6,556 nucleotides of DNA. It comes from a bacterium. Its GTDB lineage: Bacteria > Verrucomicrobiota > Verrucomicrobiae > Limisphaerales > J093. Shown here piece by piece: positions 1 to 6,556 of this stretch. The notes below the pieces were generated by a model. That model was given only the letters and a program-made list of their open reading frames with translations, was not told the DNA's origin and searched no databases. Location: the NCBI GenBank assembly GCA_021839785.1, contig JAKCAB010000092.1:1-6556 (forward strand), read 5' to 3'. The position numbers were made by a program, and so were the translations under genes. Within the stretch, counting starts at the first letter, position 1, and each line of letters opens with the position of its first letter.

Positions 1-1242
1 GGCGTGCGGCGTCTGCCGATCATCGCCCTCACCGCCAATGCGCTGGCCGCGGACGTTCAAGCCTGCCTGGACGCGGGGATGGACGATTACGTGGCCAAGC
101 CCATCGATCGCGCGCACCTGTTCGCCGTCCTGCGCAAATGGCTGCCCAGACTCGCCCCGGAACCACCGGGCACGCCCGCGGCGGTGCCGATTGCTCCCGA
201 CGAGCCCGAGACAGCCGCTGCGCCGGCCGAACCCGCGCCCAGCGAAACGCCGGCCGAGGTCGTCGAGCCCGCGCTCGCTGCGGCGGCCGAGTCGGACGCG
301 CCCGCGCCTGAGCCGGCCCCGGCCGCCGAAACGGAAGTTTCGGAACCCGCTTCGAACGCTGCCGTCGAAACCGCGCCCGGCGTTTCACCCTCACCAACCG
401 CCGAGCCGGCTTCACCGCCGGCAGAACCGGCCGCGCCAACCCCGGCGCCGGAACCGACCGCGTCCGGATCGTCGTCTGCACCCAAGCCAGCGCGCAAACC
501 GCGCGGCTCCGGCAATCACCGTCAGCCGAAACCACCCGGCGGCCCCGAACAACAATTCCTGTTTGCTCCCCCCGCGCCGCTGTCAACCGAAACCGCCGGC
601 GACAGCAACCTGCCCCGCATCGAAGGCGTGGACGTGGCGGATGCGTTGCGGCGTCTCGGCCTGCCAGTGGCAAGCTTTCTCACCATGTTGGGACGCTTCC
701 CGGCCGGCGCGCGGCGCGAGTTGAACGACTTGCGCGAGGCGCTCGAACAAGGCGACGCCGAGGCCGCGCGCCGGCACGCGCACTCGCTGGCCGGCGCTGC
801 GGGCAACCTCTCGGTCGAGACCGTGCGCCGCCTCGCCAAGACGCTCGAACTCGCCATCAAATCCCAGACCGGCAACTACGAAACGCTTTACGCCGAACTG
901 GCCGGGGAAGCGGCGCGCGTCCTGGCGGGCCTCGAGCGAATCGTCGCCAACGCCGCGCGCCAGCGGGAACCAGTCGTCGAACCGCCGCCGGCGGCACCTC
1001 CGGGCGCAAAGGCGCAGCCCGCGGTGGACGCGGCGTCGGTGGCACTTTTCCTCGAAGAGCTGGCGGCACAGTTGGAAGGTGGCGATCCTGACGCCGCCGA
1101 CCGGTTGCTGGCCGAGCTGGCGAAGACCGGCTTGCCGGCCGCCGCGCCTGACGAGTTCGCAAGTCTCAGACAACTCGTGGCCGACTTCGACTTCGCGGCC
1201 GCGGCCGCCCTGGCGCGGGACCTGGCGAAGCGCGTGGCCTAG
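1..1242 (+). CDS. Hybrid sensor histidine kinase, C-terminal part (receiver end, linker, HPt), 5' truncated
   Basis: The frame is open from base 1, so the N-terminus, including any kinase core, lies outside the window. Residues are numbered from the GTG at base 4. Residues 1-48 are the end of a response-regulator receiver: the ALTAN strand with conserved T10, the AGMDDYVAKP stretch, and the conserved Lys-Pro pair K32-P33. The phospho-acceptor Asp would be upstream. Residues about 52-190 are a Pro/Ala/Glu-rich low-complexity linker. Residues about 205-318 are an HPt four-helix bundle with the AHSLAG motif; H260 (codon 781-783) is the predicted phosphoryl acceptor. A second Pro/Ala linker (about 321-338) leads to a helical domain of about 73 residues ending in DFDFAAAAALARDLAKRVA, a type of tail I recall in multidomain kinases. 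By family knowledge the receiver passes phosphate to the HPt, which passes it to a separate response regulator; none is visible here. The stop is 133 bases before clpP, and a functional link with clpP is not implied. The signal sensed is unknown. Confidence 0.88.
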   Translation, partial: GVRRLPIIALTANALAADVQACLDAGMDDYVAKPIDRAHLFAVLRKWLPRLAPEPPGTPAAVPIAPDEPETAAAPAEPAPSETPAEVVEPALAAAAESDAPAPEPAPAAETEVSEPASNAAVETAPGVSPSPTAEPASPPAEPAAPTPAPEPTASGSSSAPKPARKPRGSGNHRQPKPPGGPEQQFLFAPPAPLSTETAGDSNLPRIEGVDVADALRRLGLPVASFLTMLGRFPAGARRELNDLREALEQGDAEAARRHAHSLAGAAGNLSVETVRRLAKTLELAIKSQTGNYETLYAELAGEAARVLAGLERIVANAARQREPVVEPPPAAPPGAKAQPAVDAASVALFLEELAAQLEGGDPDAADRLLAELAKTGLPAAAPDEFASLRQLVADFDFAAAAALARDLAKRVA

Positions 1243-1279
1243 CCGAGTCCCGCTTCCACGCAGTTGTCACCGACCGGAA

Positions 1280-1316
1280 CGGCGCCCGAATGCCGGGCGG
1301 CGCCGGCTCACCGGCG
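1280..1316 (+). terminator. GC-rich hairpin region after the kinase gene, possible weak terminator
   Basis: Two hairpins that cannot form together are visible 38-75 bases after the kinase stop. The first pairs CGGCGCC (1280-1286) with GGCGCCG (1299-1305) around a 12-base loop. The second pairs CGCCGG (1301-1306) with CCGGCG (1311-1316) around CTCA. Neither is followed by a T-run, so a classic intrinsic terminator is not supported. The position, between the kinase stop and the putative clpP promoter, is right for termination. In DNA this GC-rich, such pairing can also arise by chance. Confidence 0.25.
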
Positions 1317-1322
1317 GGTTCC

Positions 1323-1351
1323 TTGACGCTCGTGGGGGTGTCCGCTAGCTT
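1323..1351 (+). promoter_or_regulatory. Putative sigma70-type promoter of clpPX
   Basis: TTGACG (1323-1328) matches five of six bases of the -35 consensus. A 17-base spacer leads to TAGCTT (1346-1351), a weak -10 box that keeps the most conserved T, A and final T. Transcription would start near 1358, leaving a leader of about 18 bases before the clpP ATG. No CIRCE element (the HrcA operator) and no clear sigma32-type sequence is visible in the spacer. The call rests on pattern matching only. Confidence 0.4.
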
Positions 1352-1375
1352 GGCCACAGCATTGGTGCATTTACC

Positions 1376-2020
1376 ATGAACAGCCCTGGCAGTTTTCTAA
1401 TTCCGATGGTGGTCGAGCAGACGGGTCGCGGCGAACGCGGCTACGACATCTATTCGCGTCTGCTCGTGGACCGCATCGTCTTCCTGGGCACGCCCGTGGA
1501 TGACATGGTGGCGAACGTCATCATCGCCCAGCTCCTGTTCCTGCAGATGAACGATCCCAAGAAGGACATTCACCTGTACATCAACTCGCCGGGCGGCAGC
1601 GTGTCCGCCGGCCTGGCCATTTACGACACGATCCAGTTTCTCACCTGCGACGTGAACACTTACTGCGTCGGCATGGCGGCGAGCATGGGGGCGTTCCTCC
1701 TGGCGGCGGGCACCAAGGGCAAACGGTACGCGCTGCCGAACTCGGACATCATGATCCATCAGGTTTCCGGCGGCGCGCAAGGCACCGCCAGCGACGTGGA
1801 GCGCTCGGTCGAGCACATGTTCAAATTGAAGAAGCGCCTGAACCAACTGCTCGCCCACCACACCGGCAAGACCGAGGTGGAGGTGGACCGCGACGCGGAC
1901 CGCGATTATTGGATGAGCGCCGAGGAGGCCAAGGCCTATGGCTTGGTCGATGAGGTCGTGAAGTCCCGGAAGGAAATTCCGTCGCTGGTCAGCACGGACG
2001 GACGGACGACTCCGGCCTGA
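1376..2020 (+). CDS. clpP: ATP-dependent Clp protease proteolytic subunit ClpP
   Basis: This is the serine peptidase of the Clp protease (family S14), a cytoplasmic double heptameric ring that degrades polypeptides threaded in by an AAA+ partner such as ClpX. At 214 residues it has typical family length. The catalytic triad is visible: S103 in [10 protein letters not shown]128 in MIHQ, and D177 in the [11 protein letters not shown] stretch, with the same spacing as E. coli S111/H136/D185. The oxyanion-side NSPGGSV motif is at 70-76. The [22 protein letters not shown] axial-loop region starts near residue 9, so the ATG leaves only a short propeptide, if any. The last 12 or so residues are polar and probably disordered. 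No Shine-Dalgarno sequence is seen upstream (the sequence before the ATG is GGTGCATTTACC). clpX follows 34 bases downstream and is probably cotranscribed. The trigger factor gene tig, often found before clpP in other bacteria, is not next to it here. Confidence 0.98.
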   Translation: MNSPGSFLIPMVVEQTGRGERGYDIYSRLLVDRIVFLGTPVDDMVANVIIAQLLFLQMNDPKKDIHLYINSPGGSVSAGLAIYDTIQFLTCDVNTYCVGMAASMGAFLLAAGTKGKRYALPNSDIMIHQVSGGAQGTASDVERSVEHMFKLKKRLNQLLAHHTGKTEVEVDRDADRDYWMSAEEAKAYGLVDEVVKSRKEIPSLVSTDGRTTPA

Positions 2021-2054
2021 ACCTCGCAGGTGCTGGTTTTCCTTCGCCCACGCC

Positions 2055-3332
<1,278 letters not shown>

Positions 3333-3351
3333 CGCCGCCGCGGAGGCCGAT

Positions 3352-5349
3352 TCACTTCGGGTCGATCCGGTACTTCCGCGAGGTGTACAGGTCATCGGCC
3401 ACCTGGAAAATCGCGGTCGCGTTCCGTTCCAGTTCTTCTTCCCGCGCCGTGAGGGTGGTGAGCGGCGCCAGGTCCACCCGCTTGGGGTCGCCGGCGTAGA
3501 ACTCGACGTGCTTTTGGAGTCCCAGAACGACCAGCCGCTCGTTCGAGTAGAGCCCGATGTCACGGTTGTGGTTGATCCAAACGTACCCCGGCGAGTCCGG
3601 GGTTTTCAGGAGGTCGCGTCCGAAGAACAGGCTTTCGTACGGGCGCCCGATCAATCCCAGGGTGGTCGGCGGCACGTCCAGCGAGCATCCAAGCGTCCCA
3701 AGCTGAGCCGGCGCCTTCACCACCGCCGGGCCGGTGATGATCACCGGGATTTCGTACGAGTGGATGGGGATGGTCTGGCTGCCGTAAACGCGCGCGCCGT
3801 GGTCCGCCACCACCACGAAAACCGTGTTGGTCCAAAAGGTTTCCTGCCGCGCCGCCTTGAAGAACTGGCCAAGCGCATAGTCCGAGTACTTCACCGCGTG
3901 CTCGCGCCGGCGGATCTCCGGGTCTTCTGGGATGCGGCCTTTCGGGTAGGTGTACGGCTTGTGATTCGACACCGAGAGGCAGGTGGCGAAGAACGGTTTG
4001 CCGCTCTTGGCCATTTCCCGGCACTCGACGATGGTCCGCGCGTACAGGTCTTCGTCGCACACGCCCCAGATGGTGGCGAAGGTCGGGTGGTCGAAATGCT
4101 TCTCCTCGATAAACCGGTCGTAGCCGTTCGCGAGCGTGAAGCGCCGCATCCCGTCGAAGAGCCCGCGTCCGCCGTAAATGAACATGGTCTCGTAACCGTC
4201 CCGTTTGAGGACGCGGGCGATCGTCTCGACGTTGTCCGACAGGTCGCGGGCGACGATCGAGTCGCCGGGCAACGGCGGGAAGGACGACAACACGCCTTCC
4301 ATGCCGCGAATGGTGCGGTTGCCGGAGGCGTAGATGTTCGTGAACAGCAGGCTCTCGTTCAACGCCAGCCGGTCCATCTCCGGCGTGAGCGATTCGCCGG
4401 GCCGGCCCAAACAGCCGAAGAATTCCGATCCCAGACTTTCTTCGAGGAGGATGACCACGTTGAGCTTCGGCCTGGCGGCGTCGCCGGCCACGCGGCGCAG
4501 CGTGGAATCGCCGCCCGCCACAAACTCGGTTCCCGGCTCGGTTAAAATCCGCCGGGTGCGCTGGTAGGCTTCATCCCGGGGGATGGTCCGGTAAAACGCG
4601 GCGTAATCAAGGTGCCGGGTGAAGAAGGCGCCCACGAACGACAGCGGACCGTTGTTGGCGATCTCGTTCAGTTCCCGGTCGGTGCTGGCCTCCGGCGCGC
4701 GCAAATGGACCGTCTGCGACAATCCCAAGCAGAGCAACGCCGCGCCCGCGAACCACGCCAGCCGGGTCGGCAGCGGGATCCACACCTGCCACATCGGGCG
4801 GAACAACCGCCTCGCGACCACCACCCAGACGCCTCCCAGCACCGCGCAAGCCGCGACGATCCACACCACCGGATAGGAGTCCCAAATGTTGATGAAGACC
4901 TCGTCCGGATACAGCAGGTAATCCACCGCCACGGTGTTGAACCGCGAATGGAATTCGTCGAAGAAGAAATACTCCACCGCCAGCAGAAAAACCTGCGCCG
5001 CCCAGAAGACCAGCATGATTCCCCAGAACGTCCCGCGGTGCCAGCGCCGGCCGAACCATTTTTGCGGACAAATCAGAAACCACCCCAGCAACGGCAGGCT
5101 GTACGCCACGGCGACCAGAAAATCGCGGTGCAGTCCGTGGGCGAAGGCCCGCAGGAACTCGCCGGCCGAGAACGGCGGGTGAACGCGCAGGCTCAACAAC
5201 AAACCCACCCGCAACACGCCCCAAAAGACGAGCAGTGTTCCGGTCCAACAGACGGCGAAGCCATACCGCGATCGACGCCACCAAGCCAGCGGTACCTGGT
5301 CGGTTGCTGCGGGCGTGCGACCGAGGTTCAAGTCGGGAGAATCGTTCAC
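3352..5349 (-). CDS. LTA synthase/phosphoglycerol transferase-like membrane sulfatase-fold enzyme
   Basis: This 665-residue protein has the LtaS/MdoB layout: five predicted membrane helices (about 31-53, 73-94, 107-128, 158-178, 197-213), a linker, then a sulfatase/alkaline-phosphatase-fold domain outside the membrane (about 295-600). Active-site elements are recognisable: NVVILLEES with E304 as probable metal ligand; GNRTIRG with T346 as probable catalytic nucleophile; SNHKPYTYP with H463; and VVVADHGAR with the metal-binding pair D516-H517. Family members move phosphoglycerol from phosphatidylglycerol onto lipoteichoic acid or periplasmic glucans, or act as related phosphoethanolamine or phosphoglycerol transferases. 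The true acceptor here is unknown. The start is a GTG; no ATG or Shine-Dalgarno sequence is available upstream in frame. The gene lies 34 bases after the cNMP-binding gene on the same strand, so an operon is likely. A cytoplasmic sulfatase is unlikely because of the membrane helices and because the nucleophile is Thr rather than a formylglycine-type Cys/Ser motif. Confidence 0.88.
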   Translation of the reverse strand: MNDSPDLNLGRTPAATDQVPLAWWRRSRYGFAVCWTGTLLVFWGVLRVGLLLSLRVHPPFSAGEFLRAFAHGLHRDFLVAVAYSLPLLGWFLICPQKWFGRRWHRGTFWGIMLVFWAAQVFLLAVEYFFFDEFHSRFNTVAVDYLLYPDEVFINIWDSYPVVWIVAACAVLGGVWVVVARRLFRPMWQVWIPLPTRLAWFAGAALLCLGLSQTVHLRAPEASTDRELNEIANNGPLSFVGAFFTRHLDYAAFYRTIPRDEAYQRTRRILTEPGTEFVAGGDSTLRRVAGDAARPKLNVVILLEESLGSEFFGCLGRPGESLTPEMDRLALNESLLFTNIYASGNRTIRGMEGVLSSFPPLPGDSIVARDLSDNVETIARVLKRDGYETMFIYGGRGLFDGMRRFTLANGYDRFIEEKHFDHPTFATIWGVCDEDLYARTIVECREMAKSGKPFFATCLSVSNHKPYTYPKGRIPEDPEIRRREHAVKYSDYALGQFFKAARQETFWTNTVFVVVADHGARVYGSQTIPIHSYEIPVIITGPAVVKAPAQLGTLGCSLDVPPTTLGLIGRPYESLFFGRDLLKTPDSPGYVWINHNRDIGLYSNERLVVLGLQKHVEFYAGDPKRVDLAPLTTLTAREEELERNATAIFQVADDLYTSRKYRIDPK

Positions 5350-5383
5350 GAAAACGAAGTGGGGCGGTTGGAAAAACGGCGCG

Positions 5384-6088
5384 TCAGGAGCGAATGCCCC
5401 CGGCCGCCTGGGCCAGGTTCAGGTCGCTGGTCAACCGCCCGCCCAAGGCGCGCGACCGGTGGGCCAGGGTGCGGCTGATCGCCAAGAGGAACGGCGTGGC
5501 CAGAGCCGGCGCTTCCCGGATGATCTGGGCGAAGGCCTTCGCCGGCAGCCGCAGCAACTTGCTGTCCTCGTTGGCCACGATGTCGCTCGCCCGTTCGCCT
5601 TCGATCAACAGCGCCAGTTCGCCGAACGATTCGCCGACGCCCAGCGTAAACAAGGTGGTTTCGCCGCCGCTCTTTACTTCGCGGGCGCGGACCTCGCCTT
5701 CGAGGACCGAGTACATGGCGTCGCCGGCGTCGCCTTTGTGGAACAGCACGGTGAACTTCCGCACCTCGACCGGCTCGAGGTAGCCCAGGAGCGACGCCAA
5801 CTGCGCGGTCTCCATGTCGGCGAAGGTCTTGATGCGGCGCAACTGCTCCGGCTTCAGATTCGTCGGACCGGCGGGCGTCGCGGTGACGCCTTTCGGGCCC
5901 AGCAACGGCTTGAGCTCCGGCAGGTCCGTGGCGCGCAGCCAGTCGCGCTGTTCGTCGCGGTACACCCACGACTGCGCGTTCAGGCGGCCTTGCCGGACCC
6001 AGCTCACCAAACCGGGAAGTTCCACCGGGCCGTAGGCGATGTTGTCAGGCCCCCAGATGCGGTAAGTTGGCGCAGTTTGCGTTTCCAT
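5384..6088 (-). CDS. GYF_2 domain plus cyclic-nucleotide-binding domain protein
   Basis: Counting from the ATG at 6088, the product has 234 residues. Residues about 8-63 resemble the GYF_2 (DUF4339) domain: W12-G-P, Y19-G-P, then GRLNAQSWVYRDEQRDWL with W50 and an LPEL ending. Residues about 78-205 are a cNMP-binding beta-barrel: FHKGDAGDAMYSVLEGEV at 116-133, and the phosphate-binding cassette FGELALL with E157 and R166 (ERAS). Both cassette residues that contact the cyclic nucleotide in CRP and PKA are kept, so ligand binding is plausible. Whether it binds cAMP or cGMP cannot be told (S168 at the deciding position). There is no helix-turn-helix, so this is not a CRP/FNR transcription factor. 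The last 30 or so residues have no recognisable domain. A GTG at 6157 would add 23 residues with no domain character and would put the putative promoter inside the gene, so the ATG is preferred. No signal peptide or membrane segment is seen. It probably heads an operon with the sulfatase-fold gene. Confidence 0.85.
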   Translation of the reverse strand: METQTAPTYRIWGPDNIAYGPVELPGLVSWVRQGRLNAQSWVYRDEQRDWLRATDLPELKPLLGPKGVTATPAGPTNLKPEQLRRIKTFADMETAQLASLLGYLEPVEVRKFTVLFHKGDAGDAMYSVLEGEVRAREVKSGGETTLFTLGVGESFGELALLIEGERASDIVANEDSKLLRLPAKAFAQIIREAPALATPFLLAISRTLAHRSRALGGRLTSDLNLAQAAGGIRS

Positions 6089-6093
6089 AATCG

Positions 6094-6110
6094 TTGCCGG
6101 ATGCCGGCAA
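6094..6110 (-). promoter_or_regulatory. Perfect inverted repeat, possible operator or leader hairpin
   Basis: TTGCCGG-ATG-CCGGCAA reads the same on both strands in its 7-base arms. It lies 5 bases before the ATG at 6088, overlaps the last two bases of the putative -10 box and covers the predicted transcription start. In DNA it could be a repressor operator; in RNA, a hairpin next to the start codon. No regulator is identified. The protein encoded downstream lacks a DNA-binding domain, so autoregulation is unlikely. Confidence 0.45.
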
Positions 6111-6136
6111 AGTAACGGCGGGCAATCGCGGGTCAA
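6109..6136 (-). promoter_or_regulatory. Putative sigma70-type promoter of the cNMP-protein/sulfatase genes
   Basis: Read on the - strand, TTGACC (plus positions 6131-6136) is a five-of-six -35 match. It is followed after 16 bases by TACTTT (6109-6114), a moderate -10 box. The transcript would begin near 6102, giving a leader of about 14 bases before the ATG at 6088. The 136-base gap between this gene and the one upstream holds no other convincing element. The 5-base stem ACCGC/GCGGT (6189-6193 with 6202-6206) lacks a T-run. Confidence 0.45.
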
Positions 6137-6224
6137 AGCCAATTTTCGGAACCCCACGAGTGAACGGCGAGACCTCCACGGCCGTTGGACCGCCGCCCCG
6201 CGCGGTTCTGGGCCCGTTCGGCGT

Positions 6225-6556
6225 TCATTCCGCGGGCCGGTACTTGATGGCCACGCCCACGATGACGCGGGACTGCAGGCTGCTCACGCTCGGGCTCCAG
6301 CACGGACCGCTCATCCACCAGCCGGTTGTCTCCGCGCGGTCACTGACCACCACCACTGCGTCGGCCCCCAACCTGGCGGCTTCGCGGCGGAACCGCGCCT
6401 CGACCTTGTTTACGTCGGGCGGCGGGTTCAAGGAGGCGTCCACCACGATTTCACCGAGGCGCTCGTGCGGGCGGCTCGGCGGGGTTTGCAGGATTTTGAC
6501 CTGTGCCGGGCTGGTGGCGGCCGGCCGCGGCGCGCCGAGATACGTGGGGGTAGGGG
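6225..6556 (-). CDS. Hypothetical protein, probably a small lipoprotein, N-terminus cut by window end
   Basis: The frame is open to the right edge and gives 109 visible residues, so the true start and any signal peptide or lipobox lie outside. The visible part reads PTPTYLGAPRP, then QVKILQTPPSRPHERLGEI, then a helix with FRREAARLGADAVVVV, and ends with VIVGVAIKYRPAE. The pattern of 'PPxRPxxxLGEI' followed by 'LGADAVVVV' and a last beta strand is one I recall from small envelope lipoproteins of the DUF4156/YbjQ-like kind. That assignment is from memory and not certain. A short Trp/Cys/Ser-rich stretch (WWMSGPCWSPS, visible residues 79-89) separates the last two elements. A GTG at 6446 could open a 73-residue protein, but the conserved-looking RPHERLGEI segment lies before it, so the longer frame is preferred. 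The function is unknown. The gene lies 136 bases upstream of the cNMP-binding gene on the same strand and is probably transcribed separately. Confidence 0.65.
   Translation of the reverse strand, partial: PTPTYLGAPRPAATSPAQVKILQTPPSRPHERLGEIVVDASLNPPPDVNKVEARFRREAARLGADAVVVVSDRAETTGWWMSGPCWSPSVSSLQSRVIVGVAIKYRPAE

Noticed and set aside
180..560. Repetitive-looking GC-rich DNA within the kinase gene
   Set aside because: The repetition comes from Pro/Ala/Glu codons of the linker. No exact tandem unit or CRISPR-like spacing is present.
3333..3351. Possible bidirectional terminator between the convergent clpX and sulfatase-fold genes
   Set aside because: The 19-base gap is GC-rich but shows no good stem with a T-run on either strand.
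3508..4545. Open frame on the + strand (345 codons) opposite the sulfatase-fold gene
   Set aside because: The opposite strand encodes a protein with ordered membrane helices and active-site motifs, whereas this product is Arg/Val/His-rich without a domain.
4612..6115. Overlapping + strand frames (4612-5478 and 5315-6115) opposite the sulfatase-fold and cNMP genes
   Set aside because: Their products are Arg/Gln/Pro-rich and low in recognisable structure, and the - strand frames carry clear domains.
6089..6157. N-terminal extension of the cNMP-binding protein from a GTG at 6157
   Set aside because: The 23 extra residues have no domain or signal-peptide character, and they would cover the promoter-like TTGACC/TACTTT and the inverted repeat. 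The ATG at 6088 sits just before the GYF_2-like domain.

Overview
The window is GC-rich and densely coding. It carries five protein genes, two of them cut by the window edges. The left half reads on the + strand: the tail of a hybrid sensor kinase, then clpP and clpX. The right half reads on the - strand: a truncated small protein of a probable lipoprotein type, a GYF_2 plus cyclic-nucleotide-binding protein, and a membrane-bound LtaS/MdoB-type sulfatase-fold enzyme. The two halves converge at about 3333-3351 with only 19 bases between stop codons. The GC-rich genome, the lack of recognisable Shine-Dalgarno sequences, the Pro/Ala-rich linker in the kinase and the GYF_2-cNMP architecture fit a Gram-negative bacterium of the Verrucomicrobiota or a related group. 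This is an inference from gene style only; no rRNA or other phylogenetic marker was compared.

Positions 1-1242 encode the end of a receiver domain, a long low-complexity linker, an HPt domain with an intact phospho-acceptor histidine, and a small helical C-terminal domain. A 133-base spacer follows, holding GC-rich hairpins and a plausible sigma70-type promoter. Next come clpP (1376-2020) and clpX (2055-3332), 34 bases apart. These encode the peptidase and the AAA+ unfoldase of the ClpXP protease, with all key catalytic and nucleotide-binding residues present.

On the - strand, the cNMP-binding protein (start at 6088) and the sulfatase-fold enzyme (start at 5349) are 34 bases apart and probably cotranscribed. 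A good promoter candidate lies just upstream of the cNMP gene, and a perfect 17-base inverted repeat overlaps its -10 box and predicted transcription start. The small protein at 6225-6556 lies upstream in the same direction, 136 bases away, and is cut by the window end.

Most of the window is ordinary housekeeping and envelope biology. I see no mobile element, CRISPR array, tRNA, rRNA or convincing undescribed defence or biosynthetic system. The items most worth a second look are the GYF_2-cNMP protein, which has no DNA-binding domain, its pairing with an envelope phosphoglycerol-transferase-like enzyme, and the inverted repeat in their shared putative promoter.
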